Assembly: GCA_030035585.1 (NCBI GenBank)
Contig: CM057464.1
Coordinates: 29,963,465 to 30,027,464, forward strand
DNA from: Dugong dugon
Taxonomy: Eukaryota; Chordata; Mammalia; Sirenia; Dugongidae
Length of the DNA: 64,000 nucleotides
Direction of reading: 5' to 3'
The notes beneath the pieces were generated by a model. That model had not been told where the DNA came from, ran no database searches, and saw only the letters and a list, made by a program, of their open reading frames with translations. Positions within the stretch are counted from its first letter, which is position 1, and each line of letters begins with the position of its first letter. Of the stretch, positions 24,640-36,243 are shown piece by piece. A program made the translations under genes and the position numbers.

Positions 24640-25230
24640 TTACATTAGTCAGGGCATTTTAGTCAGGACATTTAAGAGTAGGTCTCAGAATTACAAATCC
24701 CCAAATCCAGAGGTTCAATATAATACTGATTTAGTTCTCACACTCAAGATGTCTAATGTGTGTTTGACAGCTCCCTCCACTGTGTAGGTAGTTGTTGAGT
24801 GCCATCGAGTTGATTCCAACTCATAGTGACCTTATAGGACAGAGTAGAACTGCCCCATAGGGTTTGCAGTGCTATAATCTTTATGGGAACTGCTTACCAG
24901 GTCTTTTTTCCCACGGAGCTGCTAGTGAGTTCTAACATCCAACCTTATGGTTAGCAGTCAAGTGCTTTAACCATTGCACCACCCCAGAGCTCCTTTGTGT
25001 ACATAGAGGACATCTGAAACACATAACCTCTGTGGTCTCTGCAGCAGTGGAAGAGAGAGAGGGAGGAGACACACTACGTCTGAACTGCCTCAGCTCAGAA
25101 TCACCCACATCATTTGTGCTCATAGTCTGTTGGCCAGAACAGGTCACAACACTCCAACTTTGCTGGAAAACAAACAAGGAGCATGTGAATAATTCATTAA
25201 CATTGTCTCTGCTACCCTCACGTAGGGTCT
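24640..25230. repeat. Unclassified ancient dispersed repeat, split by SINE
   Basis: It is related in layout to 14505-15420: 'acattagtcagggcatttta', then 'agaggttcaatataatactg', and after the SINE 'ctgttggccagaacaggtca'. The family is unknown. Confidence 0.35.
24789..24994 (-). repeat. AfroSINE copy, long form
   Basis: The antisense copy is complete: gagtgccatcgagttgattc, gtagaactgccccatagggt, ggttagcagtcaagtgcttt, ccagagctcc. It is inserted into the dispersed repeat. Confidence 0.9.
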
Positions 25231-25254
25231 AACTTTCCTCGAGTCTTAATTCCA

Positions 25255-25425
25255 GGGCTTTGAACCAGTTTGCTCTAGTTTGAACCCCTGCTTGAGAATT
25301 TGCCTTTCTAACAAGTTCCCAGGAAGTTATACAGAAAAATCAACTGGGGATCTTGTTAAAATGTAGATTTTGATTCAGTATATCTGGGGTGGAAATGCAA
25401 ATTCTCAGCAGGGAACTTATATATA
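25255..25425. repeat. MER5-like hAT DNA transposon remnant
   Basis: The text 'gcctttctaacaagttccca' followed by 'aatcaactggggatcttgtt' and 'tctggggtggaaatgcaaat' resembles the MER5/hAT-Charlie non-autonomous family. It is too diverged to give exact ends. Confidence 0.5.
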
Positions 25426-25429
25426 CGTA

Positions 25430-26631
25430 TATATGTATATACATGTTTTTTGTTTCCCAAAAATTAATTTTTTTTTTGTAGACATGGAAAATAATTTGGA
25501 CTTGCTTCTTTCTTCTTCTTTTTAAATGATTGTAGTTTTTCCAACAGTGGTTAGTTTCTCAGATCCTTGCTGCTAGCACATCATTTATTGTGTAAAGCAA
25601 GACTTTCTGTGCAAGGAAACAGATGCATTCCAACATGCTCAGCTGCAAGATTCACCCTTATAACTAGATACACAGAAACTTACTTCTGTGTGCCTGTAAC
25701 TTATTCTACTGTGTTGTGACCAGTAACTTATGGTCAAGGCACCAACCCAGACTCCCTTCCCCATTGTTTCAATCCAGAATAATTAAGAAAATCCTGTCTT
25801 TCTCAGTATTCTATTGTCCCTTGAACTATACAGATATGATGCAATTAGCCATATTTGTCTCGGTGGCAATATTAACACTGGTCTAATTCTGCCCATTAGT
25901 GTAAAACACTGTTCTGGTAGTCACTGAATGTTGACTAGGCTGGGCAAATGAATGCTGAGATATAAAAAGAGAGAAAAGGCTGTCAGGCCATTCTCTGATA
26001 TTCAACTCCTAATTTAGATATTTTCACAACAGACAAAAAGGAAAGTTTTGAGGTAAAAACACTTCTTAGGAGTATAAAATGCCATTAATTTGACTCTTTT
26101 GTAACACACTAAATCTCCTCTCTTTGAAGCTGTACCACTCCAGGAATATGTGCTTACATTGGAATTGTTTTGTGTGCTAGAGAGAGATGGGAATGACAGA
26201 GAGTATGTTTTTGCTCCATCATCACATAGACATATCTGTAGATGGAGGCAGGGGAGACCACACACAGTATATATAAAAAAAGTTTGATGTGGCACAGGAT
26301 ATTTACTTCTGAGGCAGCAATTAATCACTCAGGACAAGCAAATTAACCTAGCCAGGGGATGTTAAGAATAGATTGGACCTAAAAAAGGAAAGGAAAGAAT
26401 AGACAGAAGGAAAGAAACTGGAAACATTGTGACTTCCTGGCATTGGATGAAATGCTCTAATCAAATGTAGGCCCTAAATAGAATGTTTGGGCGGCCCCTC
26501 TTCTCTGAGAACTGCCTCCTACCTTGACCTTGTCTTGTAGACTGTGCCTGGCTAGTGAGCCGTTTTTCAACAAATATGGCATGGGACAGAAGATTAATGT
26601 TTTCCTAAAGATTATTGAAATATTGAGGTAC
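25430..26631. other. AT-rich DNA, no supported gene
   Basis: A minor alternating TA/TGTA tract lies at 25420-25445. A minus-strand open stretch ending at a good donor-like site near 25683 lacks an acceptor and is not called. Confidence 0.4.
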
Positions 26632-26850
26632 CTTTTTTATTGTGGTGAAAATATATACACCAAAACCTTCATCAATTCAACAATTTCCACATGTACAGTT
26701 CAGTGACCTTGATTACATTCTTCATGTTGTGCAACTTTTATCGCTATCCTTTTACAAATTATTCCACCACTGTTAACATAAACTTAATGCTCCCTAAGCA
26801 AAAACTTCTCTTTCCCGCTCCTTCCCACTCCTGTTAACCAATAATAATCA
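26632..26850 (-). repeat. L1 3' UTR fragment of an intermediate-age family
   Basis: It starts with an antisense poly(A) remnant and attgtggtgaaaatatatac, then 'acatgtacagttcagtgacc' and 'tttacaaattattccaccac'. It belongs to the same family as 14247-14375 and 44709-44940. Confidence 0.7.
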
Positions 26851-27753
26851 TTGGTTTCTATATATTTGCTTAGATTGAGGGAGTTTGATCTAAGTTACAT
26901 ATTACTTTCAAACGTCTGGGAATTCAAACAAACACTTGAGTTTACTATTCAGAAAAAAATTAGTTTTAAATATGTATTTCAGAGGGAAATCCTACTTATG
27001 TATGTTAAATTTATACACATTCAGCAATATTTTTGAAGAACTTGCCTGCTGTTCAAATACCACTGGATCTCTGTCCTATATTTATTTTATTTTTTTAATT
27101 TAGTTTTAAAAATACAATTTGGATGGATAAAATTAATTAGTTACATAAAGGATTTGACTCCTGAGAAGCATACTCTATAGTTTAAAATCAAAGTCCAATA
27201 TGTCTTTAGTAAAATGAACACTTTGATAGAGCTAGACAATTTAATACACAATTTCTAAATGTGGGCTGTTGTAGTATGAATAGCCCAGATGTCTTCTGAA
27301 TTAGTAGGATTATCTCTCTTTCCCAGTCTGTCACAGTGAATCTTATTTCTTTGCCTATTTACCCAAGCATAAACGTAACAGTAATTGCAAGTTAAATCTT
27401 ATACAATGAATATCCACCCTTCAGTTAATTCAAAGCCTGTTTTTGCTTTTATTTGAAGAAGTAATATTCTCATTTTCATTTCATAGAATTGTAGACAAAA
27501 CTCATGTCTGTTTCTAATTCTGTCTTTGAAACAAACACATCTTTACAAGCTGTCTTTTGATGAACTGGAACAAAGAATTAGACTGCTGTTTTGAAAGAGT
27601 AATAATAACTTAAGGACAACTTGTGCCCAACATAAAATAGTGGAGACAGAGAAAAGAACATTGACTTAAAAAGAGAGAGGGAAACTAACATACTCTTAAA
27701 AGTTTTAGTAGCTACATGTTCAGAGTTCATTTTGAACTATAAGAGTAACAAAA
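26851..27753. other. AT-rich DNA, nothing recognised
   Basis: No repeat or gene that I can support was seen on either strand. Confidence 0.4.
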
Positions 27754-27949
27754 TACAGTCAATCCTCATTATTCATGATAGTTTTATTCTATAAATCACT
27801 TCAAACACTGAGTTAGCAAATATTGAACTTGGAGGAAATACAGGGTTAGGTTCCTGTGAGCCTCTGGTCACAACATTTTCATCAACTTGTCAATATATAA
27901 CCTTGTTTTATGTGTGTTTCTGTTTAAGGACACCTTATATATATATATA

Positions 27950-28112
27950 GGAGCCCTGGTTGTGCAATGGTTAAGAGCTCAGCTGCTAAACAAAGGTCAG
28001 TGGTTGGAATCCACCAGCTTCTTCTTGGAAACCCTACAGGGCAGTTCTACTCTGACCTATAGAGACAGTATGAGCTGGACTCGACTCAATGGCAATAGTT
28101 GTTGTTTTTTTT
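27950..28112 (+). repeat. AfroSINE copy, short form
   Basis: It begins gagccctggttgtgcaatgg, continues 'ggttggaatccaccagcttc' (B-box region), and ends 'ctggactcgactcaatggca' with a T-rich tail. It lies inside the Tigger-like element. Confidence 0.9.
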
Positions 28113-28128
28113 ACTCAATATATACAAG

Positions 28129-28445
28129 GCATTGGTGGTTCAGTGCCATAATTCTTACCTTCTCTGAAGGAGACCCAGGTTCATTTATTGGCCAATGCAC
28201 CTCATGCACAGCCACCACTCATCTATCAGTGAAGGCTTATATGCTTCTATGATGGTGAACAAGTCTCAACAGAACTTCTAGTCTAAGAAGGACTAGAAAG
28301 AAAGGTCTGGTGACCTACTTCTGCAAATCAGCCAATGAAAACCTTATGGATCACAACAGTCCAATCTGCTACCAGTCATGGAGATGACACAGGACTGGAC
28401 AGCATTTCATTCTGTTGTGCATGGGGATGAGTCTGGGACAGACTT
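28129..28445 (+). repeat. tRNA-Gly-derived SINE with RTE tail
   Basis: The head GCATTGGTGGTTCAGTG continues with spacing like that of nuclear tRNA-Gly and closes with 'ggccaatgcac'. The body ('atctatcagtgaaggcttat', 'ccaatgaaaaccttatggat') is followed by the RTE-like tail 'ggactggacagcatttcatt'. It is a SINE, not a tRNA gene, because the cloverleaf is mutated and the non-tRNA body follows. Confidence 0.85.
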
Positions 28446-28927
28446 ACTAGAAACAGACTACAACACACATTTAATATATATTGTTGACTCATTAACATTG
28501 AACTCACAGCCAACAACACAGGTCATGCCTGAAAAAAGTTTATTTAACACACATATTGTCTCTGTAGGGCACATCACAGCCTTCTTGCGCTTAGGAACAC
28601 TAGACAGCACTTTAGCAGTATACATGGGGGCCATTTTAAATAGCAAAACCACCAACAAAAAGTACAAATAAGTGAAAAATGTGACATTAAATAGATCATA
28701 GAAAGGATATTTGCTTATAGTATGAGAACTGAAACAAGAAGGCAGTGCATCACCTTATTCTACCTCCGTTGAGAACATGTGTATAGGGCCACTTGAATAT
28801 TTCACTGTTCTGTACATGTTTGCAAATGACTTTAAACTGTGAGTATTGATTTTGGGGTTACAAATACATTTTAGCAAAGAGGAGAATTTGCAAATACAGA
28901 ACCTACAAATAATGAGGGTCGGCTGTA

Positions 28928-29676
28928 GTTACATATTGAACCAATAAAAGGAATTGCTGGATAGCAGTTTCTATTTTTTTTGGCTTAAAAGGAGTAGAAG
29001 AACCCTGGAGCAGCTGACAACAGCTCTTTTTTTATCTCCCGGTGATCACCATGTTGATGCAGTGACTGTTCTTGTCTTACAATCCTAGCAACACCAGAGG
29101 ATCACAAACTTTTGTACCGCAGCTGCCTCTACACCTCAACAAACTCATCCTCTTTGTTCAGAGTAGTGAGTATACAGCTGGGGTCCCAGGAAGGAACAGG
29201 GCCTCTTCTCATCAGTGAAGCCTAGAAGCTGTTACCATTCTCTCTGAGTTCAAAGATGCTGTGCTGATCCATTCCCATCCGGTGGCTCTCTCTGTTGCAA
29301 TTACTCTGCAACAGTTGTTTCTCACCATCAGTGTTGGCACGGAGGGACTCTTGGGGCTTCCTTTCTCTCTATTTATTCTGTGGGAAACTGAGTCCTCGTA
29401 TGCTCAGGAGAACAAGTACTCCAGTGTCAACATGGAGAAAGTATTCCCTTCTTTTTCTGTGAGAGGCACATAATCCATCTGCAAAAATAAGCTCATCCTT
29501 TAGCAACAACTGCTGTTTTTATTTCCCCAGAAGATCCATGTGTTGTTAGAATCTGTGTTTATCTGAATCTTGATTTAAAAAACCTCCTCTCAAAAACTGA
29601 TTATTTTGCTATGACTCTGAGTTTTTTGTTTCTTTTACCCCACAACATTTACTTTAAGTATCACTCCAAACAGTTT
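28928..29676. other. GC-richer unexplained segment
   Basis: Positions 28990-29480 have a richer, more even base composition than the flanks and fit no repeat I know. A 70-codon plus-strand open frame (29261-29473) is not recognisable as a protein and is not called. An old processed pseudogene is possible but unproven. Confidence 0.35.
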
Positions 29677-29880
29677 GGAGCCCCTGGGTGGTGCAAACAG
29701 TTAATGCACTCGGCTGCTAACTGAAAGGTTGGAGGTTCAAATCTGCCCAGAGGTCCTTGGAAGAAAGACCTGGTAATCTAGTTCTGAAAAGTCAGCTATC
29801 GAAATCTCTATGGAGAACAATTCTACTCTGACACACTTGGGGGTCGTCATGAGTTGGAATAGACTTGATGACAACTTGTT
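29677..29880 (+). repeat. AfroSINE copy, variant form
   Basis: The head ggagcccctgggtggtgcaa, body cctggtaatctagttctgaa and tail 'gagttggaatagacttgatg' match the variant at 9462. Confidence 0.88.
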
Positions 29881-29999
29881 TCCCAAGAGTTTCCAAAATA
29901 TATCCAGTTAAACTTTACAGTATGACTAAATCCTAATAGATTTTTTAATTATTATTTTCTAAATAATAACTACATTTGTTTAAGACTTGAGTTACTTTC

Positions 30000-30105
30000 A
30001 GGAAAATTGGGCTAAACAATTTCTTGATTTTCATTTCCTCATCAGTCACATAAGGAATTTGGACTAACTTATTTCTATAGTATTAGCTCCTAAAATTCTA
30101 TGAAA
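30000..30105 (+). repeat. MIR/MIR3 SINE fragment
   Basis: The text 'ttcatttcctcatcagtcac' followed by 'taaggaatttggactaactt' resembles the MIR3 core. Confidence 0.5.
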
Positions 30106-32099
30106 CTGGGGACTTTCCTTTTTTGTGTTAATCAGATAGTACCCCTTAGAGTCATTTTAGATAAACTCTGCATAACTACAAGTACATTCAAATGAACTAA
30201 GTCTATACACAAAGTAAAAAATAAACCTTTATAACATTTATTGTTTGTTCTAGTATTTTTTTCATTTTGAAATATTATAACAAGAATTAAGGAAACTTTG
30301 AGACAAACTTTCATGGGTTTTGTTCACTAGCAGAATGTAAACTTAAATGTGTATTTAAACAAGACAATTGTTTTCTGCAAGTTAGTTGCAAAAAGACTAA
30401 TAATTGATATTAAGCAATAGTAATAGTTACCATTTGAAACTAACCTCAGAGAGCATTAATAGCTATAGTTGCTTGTGTGACCTAGAAGACACAGAAGAAA
30501 TCAAAGGAAAGATTTGAGAATCAGGGTAATACATTTTTGAAGGATTTCATCCATATTTAAAAATAAAAAATTTCTATTAAAAAAAATTTTAGCGACCCCA
30601 AATAATTGGCAAACATCAGAACTAGTCCCTTCAGTGTTTTGCTGAGCTGAAATTTGCTTTGACATTAAAGAGTAGATTTTTTTTAAAGAGAGTAACACTT
30701 AACGCATAAAGCTGTCATGAAATTAATCAAGCTAGTGGGCCTGGATATTTCCATCACCAACATGAGTGTCTATAAGTTCTTCCTCCAATTCCCAGGACTA
30801 AGTACATCTTTTTTCTAGGCTACTTGTGTGCACTGTTGGCTGGTCTATTCTTTGCAGTGTGTTAGAGGAACTCTCTCATCTCCTACTGAGAACTATGAGG
30901 TCCTTGAAATATGGCTTTAAAGGAAAGGTCCCCAAACTAGAGAAGAGAGATCATTATCTCTGTGCCTTGCTGTTTCAGTCTCTCTGTCTCCTTCTGTATT
31001 TGCACTTGATGACTTTTAAGCTATTTCAGGGACAGATCCTAATTAACCTCTATTTTGGTTTCTTGAATCAAGTGATTAGAATTTGCTTACATAAGCAAAA
31101 TTTTGAAAATGAATTCAGAAACTCAGCGATATATGCCATGCAAGTTTTCTTAACCATCTCAGTAACTGTGAAGTATCTCTCCTCAGGACACAATGCATGG
31201 GTTTGGTGATGCTGACAAATACAGTTAGGCCTGTACAGAGATCTCCAAACTTTGAGTGCTATATGTACAAGCCAATTTCATTTTCCATACAGAACTATTA
31301 AACAATAACCCAGACAAATTCCTGCTCCATTCATTTAAATGATAGCTACAAAAAATCTAAATATTTGTTTTTGAGCTAAATATTTGCCTCTGTGGAAATA
31401 AAAATCTGTATATTTTAAACTTTCTTTAGTGTTCAATTATTTTGCTATCTGTAACATCATAAATTATACAGAAGTGGTCGAATTTTCTTGCATGATTAAC
31501 CATACTCATGAGTTTCACATTGCCTTGAATAGCATACTGCTGCAGAAAATTTGTTGATTTTCCAATAAACAATGAGGAAGAGAGTTCTTTCTTAAACATT
31601 TTATTAGGGCTTCAGAACATAAGTATTCTACCTTGGTTATATTACAACTATAAGAAATGCTCTTAGGTTCAAGCACTTTTTTCTTAATACATTGATTCTT
31701 TCTCTAACAAATACTTTTAAATGAGTTGCCTTCTACTTAAATAAACATTTGATTAAATTATTTGAAGACAATGAGGAGTTGGAAATAAATAATAGGTCTG
31801 TGCAATAAAATTTCTTAGCAATGAATTTAGAATTACATAATCAATAAGCATTTAATTGCAATTTTATTACCAGAGATTAAGCTTATAAAGTATGTCATCA
31901 TATGTAGTGAGTTAACATAACTAAGGATAAATAGGTATTAATTATTTAGGTAGGTTTTGATAATTACCACATTAATTGAAATGAAGTTTAAAGTGATTAG
32001 AGTTAAATATTCTTTGCTATAGTACCATCAGATATGAGAAATAAAGCTAGAGGAAAATTATGAAGCAAAAGGGATTTTACAGGTTCTACATTATTTGTT
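30106..32099. other. AT-rich DNA, no repeat recognised
   Basis: The longest open frame (127 codons, plus strand, 30826-31209) has no recognisable motif and no supporting splice or promoter signal, so I do not call it. The remainder shows no feature. Confidence 0.4.
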
Positions 32100-32102
32100 G
32101 GG

Positions 32103-32436
32103 GGGGCAGTGGCGGTTCAGTGGTAGAATTCTTGACTTCCATGTGGGAAACCTGGGTTAAATTCCTGGCCAATGTACCTCATGCACAGCCTCCACCTGTC
32201 TGTCAGTGGAGGCTTATGTGTTGCTGTGTTGCTGAACATGTTTCTCCAGAGTTTAGGAAGAAAGGCTTGTTGATCTACTTCTGAAAATCAGCCAATGGTG
32301 GGGGAGAACCTATGGATCACAACCATCCAATCCATAACCGACCATGGGGATGGCACAGTAACAGGCAGTATTTATACTGTTGTGCATGGGGTCACCATGA
32401 GTTGGGGGCTGACTTGATGGCAGCTAACAACAACTA
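32103..32436 (+). repeat. tRNA-Gly-derived SINE with RTE tail, complete
   Basis: The head contains GGTTCAGTGGTAGAATTCT, identical to the tRNA-Gly A-box region. It is followed by 'tggccaatgtacctcatgca', the body, and the RTE-like tail 'gttgggggctgacttgatgg' with (AAC)n. An imperfect duplication flanks it at 32086-32099 and 32434-32449 (CTACA...TTATYTGTT). Confidence 0.92.
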
Positions 32437-32934
32437 CAAATTATCTGTTAATAGTATATGAGAATAAGTGGCTGATGTTAGATTTTTCTTTTTTTCTGAC
32501 TTGATTTCCAGTTCCCAGTGAAGTTACTTCTTGCCTGCTTTTAGAGACACATCAGTTTCCACCATCCTATAGGACATTATGAAATTCTCCAAGATTCATA
32601 TATTTTATTTGTTTGTTTAAGAATATATACTGAATAGCCTTTTTCTTTATAGAAACAAACGTGGAAGGACACAGGAGAACACTATCAAGAAGGTGGAGCA
32701 ACATCAGGGTTGCCTCATGCCTAGAGATAATAGAAGCTGAAATTAGAAGTGGGCCCAGGGAACACCAATGGGAGTAGGAGCACAAGGCAGGGCCAATTAG
32801 TGAGAAGACAATGTCCATTTCCAGGCCAAAGTTCTGGGTATGGAAGCTTAGGGAGGAAAATGAAAAAGAAAAAAAATATGTATGTATATACATGCACACA
32901 CACAAAAAAGCCACATAATACATATATATATGCC
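32437..32934. other. No recognisable feature
   Basis: This is non-repeat sequence except for a short purine-rich and TA/CA-rich tract at 32855-32935. Confidence 0.35.
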
Positions 32935-33805
32935 AATCACATATCTGATAAAGAACTAATATTCATAAAATATACAGAAATGTCAAAATTCAAGAATAAT
33001 AAGAATAAAAACCTCACTAATATAATGGGCAAAGGATTTGAACAGCCACTTCACTAAAGAAGATCTGTGGACCACAAACACATGAAAAGATGCTCAATAC
33101 CATTAGTCATTAGGAAAATACAAATTAAAACCACAGTGAGATAACAATGCATTCCTATCAGAATGGCAAAAGAAAAAAAAACTGACATTGGCAAATGCTT
33201 ACAAACATGTGGAGCAACTAAAATTCTCATGCATTGCTGATGAGAGTGTAAAATGGTACAACCACTTTGGAAAACATTTCCTCAACCTCTTATAATGTTA
33301 AACGTACACTTGCTGTACAATCCTGAAATCTGTCTTTGTATTACCCAAGAGAAATTAAGACTTATATTCACACAAACACGTGTATCCAAAGGTTAATATT
33401 AGTTTTATTCATAATAACCAAACTGGAAACAACTTAAATGTTCCTCAAACTTGAACTGGGTAAACTGTGGTCCAACCCTACAATAAAATTCTATTCATCA
33501 ATAAAAAGTAACATACCTCTAATACCCTTAAAAACATGCATGAATCTCAAATACATTATACTAAGTCAAAGAAGCCAGACTCAAAAGGTTACATACTGTA
33601 TTATTCCATTTAAAAAAAATTCTTGTAAAGGTGAAACTATCAATGGTAGTCAAGGATTGGAGTGAAGACAGGAGTTAGCTTCAAAGAGGAAAATGGGCTT
33701 TTTTTTTAGGAGATGAGTATCTTGATTTGTCAAAACTTGCAGAAATGCACACTAAAGGAAAATTTTACTATATGTAAATTATATTTTAATAAACAATAAA
33801 AAAAA
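32935..33805 (+). repeat. Old L1M LINE 3' end
   Basis: This is an ORF2-end and 3' UTR series in the correct order: 'gaacagccacttcactaaag', 'catgaaaagatgctcaatac', 'gtaaaatggtacaaccactt', then an A-run at 33798. It is strongly diverged and 5'-truncated. Confidence 0.85.
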
Positions 33806-33826
33806 CTTAGGGAAAAAGGCAAAATA

Positions 33827-34014
33827 CAGTAAAACCTGAGAGAGTGGAACCTGTGTAAGGCAGAAACCTGTCAGAGAAGGAAAACTAAAATATTTTCCAC
33901 TAATAGAAAGCAGTAGAGAAGTGCTAAGACTGCACCCTGTCAAAGCTGGAAAATCTACAAGAGCTGGAAAAACAAGGCAGTCTGATTGAGTTCTGGCTCT
34001 TATAGGTTTCACTA
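33827..34014. mobile_element. Small Tc1/mariner-type MITE
   Basis: The left end CAGTAAAACCTGAGAGAG and the reverse complement of the right end (TAGTGAAACCTATAAGAG) are imperfect inverted repeats. TA occurs on both sides (33825-33826 and 34015-34016). At 188 bp without a coding frame it looks like a non-autonomous element. Confidence 0.6.
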
Positions 34015-34016
34015 TA

Positions 34017-34668
34017 TAATTGAACAGATAAATAAATGAAGAAAATGTAAAATAAAAAAGCTAGCTATTAAAAAAAAAAAGCAGTTTTTTGAGATCTTGA
34101 AATTAAAAAAAAACTGCTAATTTGTAACATCAGTATATGGACTGAATAGAAGAAAAGCACAATGAGAGAAAATTAACCTCAGGCAAATTTCAAATAAGTC
34201 CTCATGATCTATACCCTGTTTATAAGAATATATTTGTAACAACAAAATGCCTCAATAACTATAAACAATGAAAGGATGAAAGAAGTTATACCAGTGTATA
34301 ATTAAATAATTTCAAATAAGACTGTTAAAACTGTGGAAAAAATTAAGGTAAATGTCAAGTAAAACATTGACTAAGGTAAAATACTCATTGAGGTTATGTG
34401 TGGTGCACACGGTAGAGAGAAAAGTTAGGGGCTTGAAAAGTTTCTTTGCCTTATTAACCTGGAACTCTGGTTAATCACAATAGGTGTTGCACCCAGATTT
34501 CTCTGTCCTTGCAATGATCAGGATTAGGCCAAGATCAGGAAATTCACATTTTTATTACCAGTTCTAGAGCCATGCCATCTCTCCAATGATCCGTATCAAC
34601 AAGATGGCTGGCCTGTTACCTACCTCTTGATGATTATGAAGTAGTGACTTGAGGTTGGGATCTCCACT
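34017..34668. other. AT-rich DNA, nothing recognised
   Basis: No repeat or exon is supported. A donor-like gtaggtaac near 34616 on the minus strand has no partner. Confidence 0.4.
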
Positions 34669-34679
34669 AAAGTAGCCTA

Positions 34680-34836
34680 AAAAACCCTATTGCCTTCAAG
34701 TCGATTCTGACTCATAATGACCCTACAGGACAGAGTAGAACTGCCCCTTAGGGTTTACAAGGAGTAGCTGGTGGATTTGAACTGCTGACCTTTGGGTTAG
34801 CAACTGAGTTTTTAACCACTACACCACCAGGGCTCC
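34680..34836 (-). repeat. AfroSINE copy with target-site duplication
   Basis: The antisense short form is complete. The 11-bp duplication AAAGTAGCCTA lies at 34669-34679 and 34837-34847. Confidence 0.93.
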
Positions 34837-34903
34837 AAAGTAGCCTAGAGAAAACAAATGTCTGCATGACTCCACTGGACAGCTGAAATGCAAGAACATC
34901 AAA

Positions 34904-34913
34904 AGTCTTACCT
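34904..34913. repeat. L1-B target-site duplication, left copy
   Basis: AGTCTTACCT here equals 42550-42559. On the minus strand it reads AGGTAAGACT, a splice-donor sequence. Confidence 0.88.
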
Positions 34914-36243
34914 CTGGAGGCAGGGCCAAGATGGCAGCATAGTGGACAGCTTCCTATATCCCTCTTACAACAAAGACCTGGAAAAACAAGTGATTTGATT
35001 GTATATGAATATCTAGGAGCCCTGCACTAGGCCAAGTTGAGGAATCAGACTGAGTGACCGGGGGAGAGGGAGAGGGTGGAGAAGAAACAAGTAACACTTG
35101 AGTGGTGGCAGCAGGACGGCAGCGCTTCAGCTGCTCCAGGTTTGCAGTGAAGCAGGCAAAGAGCTGTGCGTGCTCGGGAAGCAGTTTCCACATCGAGAGA
35201 GATCCTGCAGCAGAGATTCTGCTTGGACACTCCGAACCAGTGGACAGCAGCTCCCAAGTAGCTAAAGATAAGTACATGCGTGTGGCCTTTCGCAGGATTT
35301 AAAAAAAATAAAAAGCCCATTTGGGAAAAACCTCTCTCCCTTTTACCTCCTCCCTCGCTGCTCTGCAGCAGGAGTCTGCTGGGCCTGAAGCAGATCCCAA
35401 AAGGTGTCCTGACCCATTCTCCTGGCCTTGGAGAGGGAACAAATAAACTACTGGCTCCCCTAAACCAGGAACTTAGGGTCGGCACAGCTCCTTTGCTAGG
35501 CACAGGCATAAGGGGTCTGCAGACTTTGAGTGCCTTACACCCCTGTATAGACTTGTGGGGACCCATCTCAACAGTGTTAGCCCTCACTACCACAGTACAA
35601 CAGGGTAAACATCTGAAGTTTAACTTCAACTATTTCAGCTGTAAAGTGGCAGATTTGTGACCCTCGAAACAGCCCTGCCCTTTAAGTAGACACTTTTACT
35701 GATCCACAACAGGGGCGTGGGGACTGGTGGCAGCAACTAAGCCACCTTCTCACCTGCTACAGGAATCCAAGAAAAAGTGGTGCCCTCGAGTCTTTAAAGC
35801 CAACAGAGTAGGGGACTCATAGTCCGACTGTATAACTCACCTACCTACTCGCCCTAGGGAATACAGACACACATTTCTTTCAGACACTTAGGGGCAGCTG
35901 TCAGCCCCCCGCCTGGCTCAGCTGGTGATCCCCTACTACAGCCAGATACCAGTGCCTGCACCAATCACCCATGCCTCTCTAAGACTGTAGGTGAGAGCCT
36001 GCACCACACACTTGGTGACCGACTGCCTAGAAACCTGAGCTGAACCCGTATAGAAAAATTTAACAGACTCCTGTGTGCACATACTTAGTTACAGAACTAA
36101 CTACCTGGTGACACGACATTAGAGCTTCAAAGGTGCCAGTAATCAAACTAGTGCACACGAGCAGCCTATTGTGACATATCAAAACAAAACAAGAAGCTAG
36201 GACTCACTAAACAAATATAAAATAAAATTATAAAAACTTATTG
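34914..36243 (+). promoter_or_regulatory. L1-B 5' UTR, putative internal promoter
   Basis: This is the GC-richer leader upstream of ORF1 in lineage B, about 1.33 kb, matching 21655-23033 in reverse. L1 5' UTRs contain the RNA polymerase II internal promoter; function of this copy is inferred from family only. Confidence 0.65.

Larger units (their letters stand above)
27756..28925. mobile_element. Tigger-like DNA transposon with terminal inverted repeats
   Basis: The left end CAGTCAATCCTCATTATTC at 27756 and the reverse complement of the right end (CAGCCGACCCTCATTATT, up to 28925) form imperfect inverted repeats. Both ends are flanked by TA (27754-27755 and 28926-28927), the target choice of the Tc1/mariner superfamily. 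No transposase frame is visible, so it looks like a non-autonomous or decayed Tigger-type element. Two SINEs (27950 and 28129) are inserted in it. Without them it would be about 700 bp. Confidence 0.7.

Noticed and set aside
25683-25790. Minus-strand open frame ending at CAGAA|gtaagt
   Set aside because: No acceptor lies within the open part, so an exon cannot be defined.
28129-28205. Possible tRNA-Gly gene
   Set aside because: The A-box and acceptor stem are mutated, and a SINE body plus RTE tail follows; it is a SINE head.
30826-31209. 127-codon plus-strand open frame
   Set aside because: There is no motif, no splice or promoter context, and the composition resembles surrounding DNA.
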